Assembly: GCA_030248195.1 (NCBI GenBank)
Contig: JASAND010007780.1
Location: forward strand, 1-64,000
DNA from: Trissonchulus latispiculum
Taxonomy: Eukaryota > Nematoda > Enoplea > Enoplida > Ironidae
Direction of reading: 5' to 3'
Length of the DNA: 64,000 nt
A program made the position numbers and the translations under genes. Below are positions 1 to 13,006 of the stretch, piece by piece; the stretch's first letter is position 1, and every line of letters begins with the position of its first letter. Below the pieces are notes generated by a model that was not told where the DNA came from, ran no database searches, and saw only the letters and a list, made by a program, of their open reading frames with translations.

Positions 1-1079
1 CGTGGTCTTTTTGCGAAATTGGTCTTTTCGCGAAAAGACCAACAATTTCGGTCTTTTCACGAAGTGCCCGGTCACATTGAGAAATTAGTTTAAAATATGC
101 TCATTTCTGCTACCAGCCCGGTCTTTTTGCGAAGTAAGTCAAATCATAACATCATTTATGAAAGCTGATTCATTTTATGATGCAAAATTTATAGGGTCTG
201 TTCTGTACTAGCAAACACTTTATTTTTAATTTTCGTGGTTTTAGTGACAGACTGTCCGCAAATACTGATGATAATATATACTGATGTTGATTTATACTGG
301 CATATACCGAAGGCCCGACATTGATATCAGTGAAAACACTCGATTAAAAACAATGGATAAAGTTTTTTGATTTCAAATTTCAAAATTGATCAAAATTTCT
401 GAACTTGTACACTTTATACAATCTTTATGCTTCTCAAGACCAAAACAGTTACGTATATAATGAGAGCATATCACAGTATTAACGAACACCCTTATATAAC
501 TGAATACTAAATGAGTTAAGTGAATACGATAAATGGTAAACCCGTATGCAAATGTACAAATTCACCAAGTTTGCAAAATTGCACCAACAAAATTATTTTT
601 ACCCATTATGGAATTTGAAACTAATATCACTTTATCCATTGTTTTGGACTTTTGGATCCACTTTATCCATCAAAATTTTATCAAAGCCCCATAGAAAACA
701 TAGTTCAGTACTTATTAGACCTTTTGTTGGGCCTTCAGTATTTGCCAGTAAATCAACAATACTAGCGGACTGTCAGTCAGGAATAACCGACAGTCTGTCA
801 CTAAAATCACGAAAATTAAAAATTAAAAATATAGTGTTTGCTAGTACAGAACAGTTCCCATAAATTTTGCATCATGAATGAATCAGCTTTCATAAATAGT
901 GTTATGATTTGACTTATTTCGCAAAAAACGCATTCGCTTGGTCTTTTCGCGAAAAGACCGGGCTGGTAGCAGAAATGAGCATAGTTTAAACTAATTTCTC
1001 AATGCGACCGGGCATTTCGCGAAAAGACCGAAATTGTTGGTCTTTTCGCGAAAAGACCAATTTCGCAAAAAGACCACGA
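1..1079. mobile_element. Foldback/MITE-like DNA element with ~325-bp and ~355-bp terminal inverted repeats
   Basis: The first ~325 bases reappear as their reverse complement at ~725-1079. The outer ends read CGTGGTCTTTTTGCGAAA and, on the right, TTTCGCAAAAAGACCACG. The arms carry several copies of GGTCTTTTCGCGAAAAGACC, itself a palindrome. The middle (~326-724) shows no convincing ORF; the reading frame across it is a by-product of the arms. It looks like a non-autonomous foldback transposon. The left boundary may lie just outside the window, so a target duplication cannot be checked. Confidence 0.8.
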
Positions 1080-1089
1080 CATATATACT

Positions 1090-1595
1090 AGTTTTCTTAT
1101 CGAGTTTTGAATCTGTTTATGCACTTATTAAAGTTTTGACGCCAGTGCATACATTTTTTGGAATATAAATTAATTGAATTAGGTAATCTGTAGGAGAATC
1201 CCATCGGATGCTTCAACACAGTTTCTTTCAGATGATCGAGAGTCGAGAGCAGTGAAACTGATTTGAAAAAACGGCCTAGCCAAGTTGCAAACACGCAATG
1301 AACTTATTTCCTAGCCAAGTTGCAAACACGCAATGAACTTATTTATGTTGATATTGGTTAGTTTTCTTATCGAGTTTTGAATCTGTTTATGCACTTATTA
1401 AAGTTTTTGACGCCAGTGCATACATTTTTTGGAATATAAATTAATTCAATTAGGTAATCTGTAGGAGAATCCTATCGGATGCTTCAACAAACAGTTTCTT
1501 TCAGATGATCGAGAGTCGAGAGCAGTGAAACTGATTTGAAAAAACGGCCTAGCCAAGTTGCAAACACGCAATGAATTTATTTATGTTGATATTGG
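1090..1595. repeat. Two-copy tandem duplication, period 270 bp
   Basis: The block 1090-1359 is repeated at 1360-1595 with few substitutions. The first copy carries an extra ~34-bp internal duplication of the segment around CTAGCCAAGTTGCAAACACG. It abuts the right end of the foldback element. No gene was recognised in it. Confidence 0.85.
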
Positions 1596-1771
1596 GACAA
1601 GCATTGCCATTTGAAGAACTGAGAAATAATATTAAACTCCAAAACTGATAACGACAGTTGTAAACAATAAATCTCGAAGAAAAATGCCTCTAACTTATTT
1701 TGAATTTATAAACCTGTTTCACACTTATATTTCATTTACATCTGCGAAATCCCTGAATCTCTTAATTTTAG

Positions 1772-1939
1772 CGGGTCGAATCGTCTACCAAAGTCAAAGA
1801 CTGGATCAGACTATTTAATTTCTTGGAGGCTTGTGTCATTCCTCTTCAAAAGTGTGTCCAACAAACTCCGGCCCTTTTCACTGCACTGGACCATGTCGAT
1901 AATCCAGTTGAAATCAGTGATGCGCAAAATATTGTCCAG
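1772..1939 (+). CDS. PDE8: PDE8 exon: start of PAS domain
   Basis: This 168-nt exon (56 codons, phase 0 at both ends) follows a TTAATTTTAG acceptor and ends at CAG|gtatat. It encodes a segment containing LFNFLEACVIPLQ and ALFTALDHVDNPVEISDAQ, which matches the PAS entry of PDE8 proteins (the FTALD...NP(I/V)EI motif). The next exon continues directly with YVNGAFERVTG. The exon is too short to stand out as an ORF and was found by frame and splice signals. Confidence 0.85.
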
Positions 1940-4332
1940 GTATATTTCTAATAAATATTTCGTCAATTTCATTCCGACAAATGTGCTGTTTTAATAATGG
2001 CGCATTAAGCTGAAGCGTTCAGATTTCGCCAATGCTTTATGGGCAATGCAAATTAAAGTCTGACCAAAAAATGTAGGAAGCGAAATTATTCACTATAAGT
2101 GAATTAGCGGTACATTTTTGGTGCAGAAAGGTGTACATTTTCTGAACCATAATAACATGAACTTCCTTTTGGTTGAAAAAAATTTGAAAAAATTAAAATT
2201 CATCAAAACATGTCGATTATTTTAGTTTTGAAAGATCAGAACGATTTCCATTTTTAGTTGGTTTTTGGCTAGTTTACATTGGTTGCGGCAAATCAATGCG
2301 ACATAGCACAACTTGTCAGAAATCAGCTGAAATAGGGAACTTGTTTAAAAATTCATTGCGGGCGTAATATGAGTTCAAAAACTTTATATCGTTGGATTCA
2401 GCTCAGATTAAACTTTATGATTATGCTATTTTCCCTCAATTTTGCTGGATTCGCATTGCCGAAATTTTGGGTCAAAAAGTGGTATTCTTCGAAAAAAATC
2501 GATTTTCAAATTTTGAAAAACCACATAGATCACATGAAAGCAGACTCATGGCAGTCCTGAAAATCTAATTGAAAAATTTTTCTACGGAGTGAGTCGCGAG
2601 TAATAGACAGTCAAAGTTGGAAAAGCGGCAAAGATCAAAGCATTTTGAAAATCGAAAAACTTTAATAGCTATCGCAATTCTTGACCAAATTAGCTTATAT
2701 TCGGGATACCTACAATATGTTGTCACGGTATGAGTTTTCCCTGTTGAAACCCCCCCCCGGAAAAACTACACCGGTGTGGATTTTCCCCTCGGAAAAATGA
2801 CACTGATGTGAGTTTTCCAGGAGGATGTTATGATCAAGTACAAGATGTTAAGTTTTGCTTGGTCTTCTCCTGCTTGTCGCGACCTTGTACTAAATATTTC
2901 ATAGGTAAGCAATAAGCAGTAGTAAATAACAGACTATCGCTGTCCATAATAGCCAAGAACCGGTAGTTAGGGCTCAAAATTTTCATATTTTTATGAAACT
3001 GAATGTGCTTGGTGCTGGTTCGTGAAGTCAGAAAGTATGAAATTCACAGCCACCGCTTGGCATCCACGTCAAATATTGCTGTTCTGTTTTTTCTGCCGCA
3101 ATAGCTGCAGTAGTCTCGACGACAACAGCAGTAGCAGGCGTGTATTCCTATCGAGCGAAACGTGAGGCTTAAAGGTGAAACTTCTGCAAGACGCAAGTCT
3201 GTGATTGATAGGCCCTGTTCTAACCATTAATGACGTATCGTTTACCTAAATGCTTGGCAGAGTTAATTACTGCTTTACGTTCAAAGTTTACAATTACGTA
3301 ATATTCTTTGTGCAGCATTCTTTGCCTTTCCATTTACGTAAGTCCTAACCGCTCTGGGCAATCTGTGCAAATCTTTTGCTTTTGCCGAAGTAAGGTTAAA
3401 CATTATAAAAACGCTTCACAAAGTACTTAACATTAATGGATTAATGAGTTTTAAATTCTCTATTACATATTGACGTTAAATTCATTCATTAAAACTATAG
3501 ATTTATGTTGGAACTGAAACTCTGAAAAATATTACATACAGTTTCAACCTCTTTTCCAGTCCAACACGATTTGTAAAAATTTCCATTAAATTAAATCTTC
3601 AAAATCAGTTCAGCTTCATCTTAAGCAGCCCAATCCTTTATTCATCCATCCATATTCATTTATCCAGCCAATTTCGTTTCTTTGGCTGCTTGTATCACTG
3701 TTACACAAAACGACAGTCAAAACAAATTCTGTTCAGAAGAATATTGCAGATATTCCTACAATTAACAATCAATGTAACGAAATATGACAAGGAACGAAAC
3801 TTCTTCTATTCTGTCTTTTACAGACCAGAGTCTAGGGTATTTTTTCAAATTTAAAACTTCATAAAGTTGCCTTGATTGGTTGTATTTTTTATGAATTTTT
3901 CGAAAAGCAGATGGGGAAGACGCAGCGGTTTTGTCGATTTTTCAGTGCAGGAATGCATTTCATTTTTATAACGATCCTCTACGTTGAAGCGTAAAGTTTA
4001 GCGTCAATTCATTAGTACATATTGTGTGAATATTGAACTTTGTTGTTATAATCATGATTCTGTAACTCAAATTCATTGTTCCATTTTTGTAAATACGTCT
4101 CAGTTCTAATTTCATAAAAGGATATTTAGAATAATACATACCAAGTTCAGTCACTGCTTTCTGCTTCAGGTTCAGCAAGCTTCAGGTTAAGGTTAAGGTT
4201 AATCTGCAATTTCAAGTTAAGAATGTTTAAATAATAACAAATGAAAGTTTAACTCCTCTATATTGTTGTTAAGACGTTATTGTGATGCCTGTAATCTTTT
4301 ATGGTTTATTACTGCAGCTGTTTTTATTTCAG
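1940..4332 (+). other. PDE8 intron with one dispersed repeat
   Basis: This intron starts gtatat and ends tttcag. It contains a copy of a dispersed repeat at ~2336-2665 (listed separately) and short GGAAAA/TTTTCC inverted motifs near 2730-2820. I see no gene in the remainder. Confidence 0.6.
2336..2665. repeat. Dispersed repeat, copy 1
   Basis: The segment from ~2336 to 2665 is similar, in the same orientation, to ~29979-30318. Shared words include TTTAAAAATTCATTGCGG, TTGGATTCAGCT and AAAAGCGGCAAAGATCAAAG. Both copies sit in PDE8 introns. No coding capacity or terminal repeats were recognised, so the repeat class is unknown. Confidence 0.75.
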
Positions 4333-4452
4333 TATGTTAACGGTGCTTTTGAACGAGTGACTGGCTGCAGAAGATCCGAAGTTCTTGGAACCGTTTCCTC
4401 CGAGCTCAGGAGAGCATCACTTCCGAAAGGTGCCAACTCTGTTAATGAAAGG
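4333..4452 (+). CDS. PDE8: PDE8 exon: PAS domain core
   Basis: This 120-nt exon (40 codons, phase 0 at both ends) lies between a tttatttcag acceptor and a gtaaga donor. It encodes YVNGAFERVTGCRRSEVLG, a clear PAS core (N-x-A-F-E-x-x-T/M-G-[YC]-x-x-x-E-[VL]-[LI]-G). PDE8 is the only PDE family with a PAS domain. The PAS domain is incomplete here: the WxG-containing strand expected next was not found. Confidence 0.9.
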
Positions 4453-4970
4453 GTAAGACTCCTCTTATATTGACAGTTTGTGCCAAGACTAACACACTAG
4501 GGACATCCACGCGGTTTAACAGTTTCCAACAGACCGAGGTTAATTGGATCTGAGTGTTTCCTAGGAAGAGTGCGAACGCTTCTTTAAGGTGACCGTCCGA
4601 GCATAAAGGGGCTTTAATCAGAAAAACTGGGTAGGTAACTAAAGTTTCATTGTTGAGTTTGTTCAAGGAGATAGCAGTATGCCCAAAAAGCTATTCAACT
4701 TAAAAAACAAAACTTAAACAAACAAACTTAAAAATATTCAAAAATGGGAAATTTGTTAGGATACGACATGATCGCTTTCCCAACTTCAGAATTTTGTGAA
4801 TCTTGAACTTACCTGAAGCTTTGTTTTACAACGTTTTAACTTTCATGCTTTGTACACCTTTCGTTCTCGTTGCGTTTTCTCTAAATTTTGGTTTGGATTT
4901 TACTAGATGTCTTAGTTAAAGGTATTTTTGCTGGCGACTTTACTTTAAATATGTCGGGTGAATTGCAAAG
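4453..4970 (+). other. PDE8 intron, unannotated part
   Basis: AT-rich intron sequence after the gtaaga donor. I see no gene, repeat or RNA in it before the hAT-type element begins. Confidence 0.5.
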
Positions 4971-4978
4971 CTGTCCAT

Positions 4979-6212
<1,234 letters not shown>

Positions 6213-6506
6213 CTGTCCATACCAATTTGTGGGCGAGCATACTTTTGTACATTGACCAAACAAAGAACTGTATGTGCTTCTACAGTTTATACTACACAGT
6301 ACACGCTAGACCAGAGTGCGAGTTTAGCAGTTGGGAACCACTCTGTTATCAACACTTGTATCGGTTCCGCACATTAACGGTTCACCTCCTTTCTGTCTTA
6401 TTGAAAGCAGCTTTTTTAACAAACCATCTCGTTGCGCTAGCTAAATGTATCCAGTTTCGGCGCACAAGCATATATAGAGCGAATGAGCAGGCAGAAATGC
6501 ATTATG

Positions 6507-6743
6507 TGTCCGTGTACGAAGGGGACATTTGATTTTTAAATAAGCAGCAAAAATCAAACTTATCTTGATTTTTGCATTAATTTCTGCATAAAAATCAAAT
6601 ACGTAGCTGTTCTGAATTTGATTTTCCATGCGCATCAGTTTCAAAACGCAAAGATCAAGCTGCTTTCTGATTGGTCAGAGTGTCGCCTGTTGTGATTGGC
6701 AGCTTTAAATCACATGACCTACTGTGCAATGAAGATTTAAGGC
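6507..6743 (+). repeat. Left arm of a widely spaced inverted repeat
   Basis: This ~237-bp segment is the reverse complement of 11123-11367 with small indels. The outer end reads TGTCCGTGTACGAAGGGGAC and the inner end GATTTAAGGC. The partner arm is 4.4 kb away. The pair may be the termini of one large element or two independent copies of a MITE in opposite orientation. Confidence 0.85.
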
Positions 6744-7139
6744 AGCCTAAGTAGACAGTAGCCTTTTCCTATGTTTAACACATGTCGGGGTCACCTTTGG
6801 AGGGCTATGGTGAATGATAGGAAAAGTTTTGCAACAGACGCACTTGTTTTGTTTTGCGGACCCATGACGACTACAAAATATGTGAAAATGAGAAAAATCG
6901 GAGATGGTCAAAAAATCGCGACCCCCCCTTAAGTCGTTTAAAAGGGGGGGGGGCTACGAAGGGGTTGGCACGACATCGTCGGAGAGAGAGGTACTTTTCA
7001 CTCCAACATTAGCCAACATATCAAAGTAAACAAGAAGACCCCTAAAAGGGGATAGTTCTGCGTTACGAGCGTGAAGGATACAAATTACCATTGCATTGTA
7101 AATATAGATTACTTTTACACTCAATCCGAGACCAATTCT

Positions 7140-7265
7140 GTAGTGTCTGTGACTACGCTTTAACAACCGATCATAACGACAGAACCCTAACGGATCAGAA
7201 ACCAAGAAACAACAATTTCTTTAAATATTTTAACAACTGTCTTTTCCATTCTTTAGCTTCACAAC
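7140..7265 (+). repeat. 126-bp direct repeat, copy 1
   Basis: The segment starting GTAGTGTCTGTGACTACG recurs nearly unchanged at 8077-8202. The two copies bracket the 22-bp minisatellite, which suggests a local duplication around the array. Confidence 0.9.
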
Positions 7266-7550
7266 ATTTCCCCCTTCTTTTAAAAAGACTCTTTACCGTT
7301 AGTTCAAATATTGTCTGCGGATAAGTCTATCATCCCGCGCATCGTATCAAATTCCGAGCATTCCATATCTTTCCATCTTTCAGAAGATATGAATGCAATC
7401 CTATTCTTTCCTTCCATCACTCTCAGTGGCAGGGAATAGGTTGAATAACTTGGTGAACAAGGCTTCTTATGCTTAACATAGTAGCCGACATCAATTCGGG
7501 GTGTTCTTTATAGGATCATCTCTTTCACAGTTCATTTCCAAGGGCTCGCC

Positions 7551-8005
7551 GTGGTAACGGTAGTGTTCACCGTGGTAAGGGTAGGGTTCACCGTGCTTTA
7601 CGGTAGGGTTCACCGTGGTTTACGGTAGGGTTCGCCGTGCTTTACGGTAGGGTTCGCCGTGGTTTACGGTAGGGTTCGCCGTGCTTTACGGTAGGGTTCA
7701 CCGTGGTTTACGGTAGGGTTCGCCGTGGTTTACGGTAGGGTTCGCCGTGGTTTACGGTAGGGTTCACAGTGGTTTACGGTAGGGTTCACCGTGCTTTACG
7801 GTAGGGTTCACCGTGGTTTACGGTAGGGTTCGCCGTGCTTTACGGTAGGATTCACCGTGGTAACGGTAGGGTTCACCGTGGTTTACGGTAGGGTTCACCG
7901 TGGTTTACGGTAGGGTTCGCCGTGGTTTACGGTAGGGTTCACCGTGGTTTACGGTAGGGTTCACCGTGGTAACGGTAGACTTCGCCGTGGTGACGGTATG
8001 GTCGC
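7551..8005. repeat. 22-bp minisatellite, about 20 copies
   Basis: The unit is GTAGGGTTCACCGTGGTTTA plus CG, with alternation of CACC/CGCC and TGGTTT/TGCTTT and shorter end units. It contains TAGGGTT by chance, but the 22-bp period shows it is not a telomeric array. Confidence 0.95.
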
Positions 8006-8076
8006 CTGGTGGAGGCAAAAACTGAGACGGTTTGAGGTTGAGGTTTGATGCTGTCGAAAAACCCTCATCGCCACAT

Positions 8077-8202
8077 GTAGTGTCTGTGACTACGCTTTAA
8101 CAACCGATCATAACGACAGAACCCTAACGGATCAGAAACCAAGAAACAACAATTTCTTTAAATATTTTAACAACTGTCTTTTCCATTCTTTAGCTTCGCA
8201 AC
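8077..8202 (+). repeat. 126-bp direct repeat, copy 2
   Basis: Second copy of the segment at 7140-7265, on the other side of the minisatellite and in the same orientation, with almost no substitutions. Confidence 0.9.
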
Positions 8203-8256
8203 AAATTCTTATTTCAAACACAGAGTAAGTTAAGGTTTCGGGAACGGCAACCGCAA

Positions 8257-8912
8257 AAGAAGTTTGGGGTCTTTCCCATCATCCCCCCCATAGCTTCGTA
8301 GAAGTACTGAAGATGCACACTTTGACGGATTGAGTTGGAATTTGGTAGGGGTAGGTGGACCTGCTGATTTCAAAAATGCAAAAATTTTAAAATTTTTAAA
8401 AATTTTTAAAAATTTTAAATTTTTAGTTTGGTAAGGGGGGACCAAGAGGAACCAAACATTTTTTGTCTTCGATTTTGCTGAAAAGATGTATATAGGGGTT
8501 TTCGCGGTCGTAGAACACGAATCTGAAATCCGTTTTTCGATCCAGCTTTTTGTTAGCTCAATATAAGCTAAAGTTCTAAGCTTAAGATGTAAGCTTAGCC
8601 TGAGCTAACGAAAAGCTGGATCAAAAAGCAGATTTCAAATTCCCGTTCTACGACCCCGAAAACCCCTATATACATCTTTTCAGCAAAATCGAAGACAAAA
8701 ACTTTTTTGGTTCCTCTTGGTCCCCCCCTTACCAAACTAAAATTTTACAATTTTTAAAAATTTTTTAAAATTTTAAAATTTTTGCATTTTTGAAATCAGC
8801 AGGTCCGAAAACCTACCCCTACCAAATTTCAACTCAGTCCGTCAAAGTGTGCATCTTCAGTACTTCTACGAAGCTATGGGGGGGGATAATGGGAAAGACC
8901 CGAAGTTTGAAA
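8257..8912. mobile_element. Foldback element, family F1, copy 1
   Basis: Almost the whole 656 bp is one imperfect palindrome centred near 8585. Paired blocks include GGGTCTTTCCCAT/ATGGGAAAGACCC, the poly-C/poly-G tracts, GATGTATATAGGGGTTTT/AAAACCCCTATATACATC and CAGCTTTTTGTTAGCTC with its partner GAGCTAACGAAAAGCTG. A diverged relative lies at 37590-38073. Fragments of the same family appear near 10110-10200 and 21560-21600. No transposase is present. Confidence 0.85.
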
Positions 8913-8934
8913 AGCCAGGTTACTTTGCATGGCA

Positions 8935-11122
8935 CTAAATCCAATGACTGCATCTTCAGTTCAATTCTTGTAGCGCAATACAGAGAAATATCAAAATCAT
9001 AATTTTGGAAATCGACCAAACGTTTCCAACCACCACTTCAGTTACAAGTGCAAGCAGTTGCGGACAGGACTGGCAGCTTGACTTATGTACATATTTTTAC
9101 TAGCATGGAGAGAGAGAGATAGAGATTAATACAATAACATTCACCAAAGCCCTTCTCCAAGGCTGTTAAAATAACTGCTATGTCACCTTAAAGAAAGTGT
9201 TTTACTGTTCTGGTAGCTCCAACTAGCTGGCTATCATCCCTGGACATTCTCGAAATATAAATATGCTAGAATTTTTAACACTACCTTCCACTTGTACTGT
9301 AGAAATTATTCGGCTGCTAAGCATCAAATTTACTTTGCTTTTCTTTTGTTAATGGAGATGTAAGAAAATCGCAAAACGAAATGGCACCAATCTCATGGCA
9401 ATTCATATGTCATTATTATTATTGAACTGCTATGTCAGTCTCTCCATTGAACCAGAATTGACAAGAAATTAACAACTAGTCCTACAAATGGCCAACGAAG
9501 AACTACTTTCAGTTTTTTTGCATAACTGATGGCGCTTGTTAAAACTTCCTGTCCATATTGAAAATTGGGGGGGAGCAAGCTAAATATCAGAATAGATTCT
9601 GTTTGTGTGTGTGGGAGAGGTTATTAATAAAATTTAACAGGAATACTTTTAGTAAACCACGACAGCATAAGCCACAGGCTAAAAATGGAAAAAATTACAA
9701 TTGCTAAAGGGTTACACCCTTATAACTCCCCAAGGTTAGTAGCTTGTTTGCGCCCTCCGGTTACAAAAAAAGCCCAGGAGTATACTAGATCAATGTTGAA
9801 GATAGGCCAAGTCTGAGCAGAAAACCCTTCCATAGTGCAAATCATATCTATATTCCGCGGAAATAGTTCTGCCTCCAGGCAGAACAAAAACTAACATGAC
9901 ACAATTGCGTCGTTTTCGATGTAATAAAATTGACAGCCCCTAGCCTACCCCAGCTTTTTATCAAATATTAGGGTCTAATAGGGGCAAACTGTCTGTAAGT
10001 TTCGAGGACTTTGGCTTTCTGGTTAGTGTGCTAGCAAACTTTTTGTTAAGAAATAACTCTTATTTTAGGCCTGAAAAGCTAGCTATAAGCGCAGTAAAAC
10101 TGGGGTTAAAAAATGTTTTGTCTCCGATTTCGCCGAAAAGGTGCTTGTAGGGGTTATTTGACCTGCTGAATCCGAATATGAAATCCGTTTTTCGATATGA
10201 CGCTTCCTTCGTTCAGTTTCGCTTACAACTCTCTTAGAGCTTTTTGGAGCGATAGCCGTCCATACTTCGAGAAATCAATGTATCATTTCTAAACGCTGAA
10301 GCGAGGTTTAGTGACATAGCTTTCTGCATATCTTGGTACACTCACTGGCCTGTGATGCGCAAAGTTTCAGCCGATTCTGCCACATTCTGCCGATTCTCCG
10401 ATTGTATCTCACAGAAAAGTATACATTGATCTGAGGATTATTTTACAGGATTTCAAAGCGCTACATGTCAGAACTATTTCTGGAAAATTTGGGTAACGTA
10501 CCTTGCCCATAGCGATCAAGGCGAGGCGAAGTTTGTGTACGTGCACCGGAAGTTTTGGACCGACAACACCAACTTCTGATGGCTCCACAGGACGCTATGC
10601 TGCATGGAATTCTTTCAAACTTTAAACTATTTTACACTAAACCTAATGCTATTATGTGGCAAATGACTAGCTAGGTTTTCCAACATCGAAATTTTAGTGA
10701 AATTCGTAGCCTCCCCTTAACTCACTGTGCGAAAAGGCCCTTAGAGAAATCCATATTTAAGTTAATTTAAATTATTGTAGAGATGTAATGTTCCAAAATC
10801 AACGAAGTGACCTCAAAAAGACCTATTCTTTGTTAGTTTGAATTGGACAAGATTTAAAGTAATCCAAACTTAAAACTTAAATAAAAACTGTTCAGATACC
10901 GTAATAAGTTTTTCAACATTGGTTCGAGATTCGATCTGCAACCGTAGCAGCTCCAAGTCAAAAAAAACTACTGAGACAATCATGTTTTAACGAATTGTCG
11001 CAGTTCGGAGATATTACTGCCATTGGTTAATAATTTTGCAAAAATGTTCTCTATAGATGGTATTTTCTATACAGTTTACAATATCGTTTCCACTTTCCAG
11101 TTCGGTTTTGTGTGCACGCCAG
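8935..11122 (+). other. PDE8 intron sequence without recognised genes
   Basis: This stretch shows only short ORFs, microsatellite-like GA runs near 9105-9125 and an F1-family fragment near 10110-10200. I found no exon that fits the PDE8 phase and no RNA gene. Confidence 0.5.
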
Positions 11123-11367
11123 GCCTTAAATCTTCATTGCACAGTAGGACATGTGATTTAAAGCTGCCAATCACAACAGGCGACACTCTGACCAATCAGA
11201 AAGCAGCTTGATTTTTGCATTTTGAAACTGATGCGCATGGAAAATCAAATTCAGAACAGCTACGTATTTGATTTTTATGCAGAAATTAATGCAAACATCA
11301 AGATAATAGTTTGATTTTTGCTGCTTATCTGCATTTAAAAATCAAATGTCCCCTTCGTACACGGACA
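11123..11367 (-). repeat. Right arm of the widely spaced inverted repeat
   Basis: Reverse-complement partner of 6507-6743, ending in CCTTCGTACACGGACA. Together the arms enclose ~4.4 kb that includes the minisatellite, the 126-bp repeats and foldback element F1. Confidence 0.85.
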
Positions 11368-11941
11368 ATTATGATCCTGATTTGTGAGAGAGGGTCAGTC
11401 CTTATTAGAATGCAGGCCATCATGAGCTTGCGAGCTTGCGAGAGCTTCCGTTACGTTGCACGTTCTTTTAACACTGGCTTATACTCAAGTTAGATTTCAC
11501 ATTATTAGCTAATGTAACAAAATGTTAATCCTATTGTCAATATTTTAATCTGCTGCTGCTGTTTACCTACAGGTAATGCCATAAATAAGCTTACTCCCAC
11601 TGGAATAATTTTGCTAATCGAGCAGACATATGTTATCCATCCTTGATTTATACTACTCATCTGCACGTTTACGATGCACTGTCCATTAAATGCAAATAAT
11701 GGGCCTACTAATGAGAGTATCCTTTATCGGTTTGAATTGAACAACAAAGATACGTATCAGTTTTTGCTGCAACAGTGATTAATTTGTTGTTCTTTGAGTA
11801 TATGGGTCTAAAGTCCAATTGTTAAAAACAGACTACCAGTTACATTGTATCTGTTAATGAAATCACATGATTGGTGGATCCCGCTAAGAAAAAATCTGCG
11901 TTGGAGTATGAGTTGAGGTGAAATTAGTTTCACTACTCTAT

Positions 11942-12503
11942 GGGCCTATTTCTTTAAAGATTAAAATGGTCGGATTAAACGGATTAAAAATCAGCCGGAT
12001 TAAAATTTTAATTTCTATTTCTTTAATGCAGGATTAAACCTGTTAAAAGGATTAAAATTAAATCGTTTAATCCAAGTATTTTTAATCCGCGGATTAAACG
12101 AGTTGACTATAATCCATTTAATCCGCCATTAAAGAAACAGCGATTAAAAATTTTAATCCTCCAACTTTTAATCCGTTTAATCCGCGTAGCTGCGCGAGGA
12201 TTAAAAGTTAGTTGAAAATGCAGGCGGAGGATTAAACGGATTAAAATTAATCTTTAAAGAAACAGCGATTAAGTTGGTCGCATTAAAATTAACTCGTTGA
12301 TTTTTTAATCCGAAGTGTGAATAAAGAAACAGGATTAGATTAAAATTTTAATCCTAGGTGCATTAAAGAAATAGGATTAAATTTAATCCGTTTAACTCGT
12401 TTAACTCGCTGGATTACATTTTAATCCGTTTAATCCGATGTGCTATTTCTTTAATGCGGATTAATTTTAATCTAATCCGTTTAATCTTTAAAGAAATAGG
12501 GCC
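11942..12503. mobile_element. Harbinger-like MITE rich in GGATTAAA/TTTAATCC
   Basis: The ends are inverted repeats starting GGGCCTATTTCTTTAAAGAT on the left, with the mirror sequence ending in GAAATAGGGCC on the right. A TAT triplet flanks both sides (11939-11941, 12504-12506). The interior is a dense mix of TTTAATCC and its complement in both orientations, many next to 'TTTCTTTAA' blocks. GGGCC termini and a 3-bp duplication suggest PIF/Harbinger, although the usual duplication is TWA. No transposase is encoded. Confidence 0.8.
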
Positions 12504-12735
12504 TATGTAACTCTGCTAAGCTTCGGGTTGCCAGTATGGATGTGCCTTAAGCGAAACTAGTGTAAATATATGCGTTGCCTATGCATTTCTAAATAAACGT
12601 GGACTTGACTACTTATGCAGCTTTTAGGTCGGTAGTGTATGCCTATAGATTCTCCACTCGTGCCTATCTATGAAATCGTAATCAAAACAGAAACTTGAAC
12701 ACTGATACGTTAATCATACAAAGCAGGTTCACGCA

Positions 12736-13006
12736 TTTTTCCAGAAAAAATTATCAAATTATAAATCGCATACAACAAATACCACCCAATAGTCGTACAA
12801 AATGAACAAAATCGAATACGTCTCAGCTGCCACAGAGCTATATGCAAAACCCACACCAGACCAACTACAAGACCTAACCAACTCCAACTGAACTTCGAAT
12901 TCCCAACTTGTGACTCTATATTGACAAACGAATATAAGTTAGAATTTACTTCACCGTTTACTTTAAACTTTCACAAGAATATATGAAACTTAAGGAATAT
13001 TTCACA
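12736..13006 (+). repeat. ~271-bp direct repeat flanking the Gypsy region, left copy
   Basis: This segment (starting TTTTTCCAGAAAAAATTATC, ending GGAATATTTCACA) is repeated at 18772-19044 with ~85-90% visual identity. The two copies bracket 13007-18771, into which the Gypsy element is inserted. They may be long terminal repeats of an older outer element, but they lack TG...CA ends and I see no target duplication. Confidence 0.75.

Noticed and set aside
546..863. 105-codon ORF
   Set aside because: It lies in the core and right arm of the foldback element; no domain.
7551..8005. Telomere-like TAGGGTT repeats
   Set aside because: The motif is part of a 22-bp unit with a different period; not a telomeric array.
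9043..9105. Candidate missing PDE8 PAS exon (frame reading CGQDWQLDLCT)
   Set aside because: The W-containing frame needs a different phase from the upstream exon, which ends in phase 0, and no fitting donor follows.
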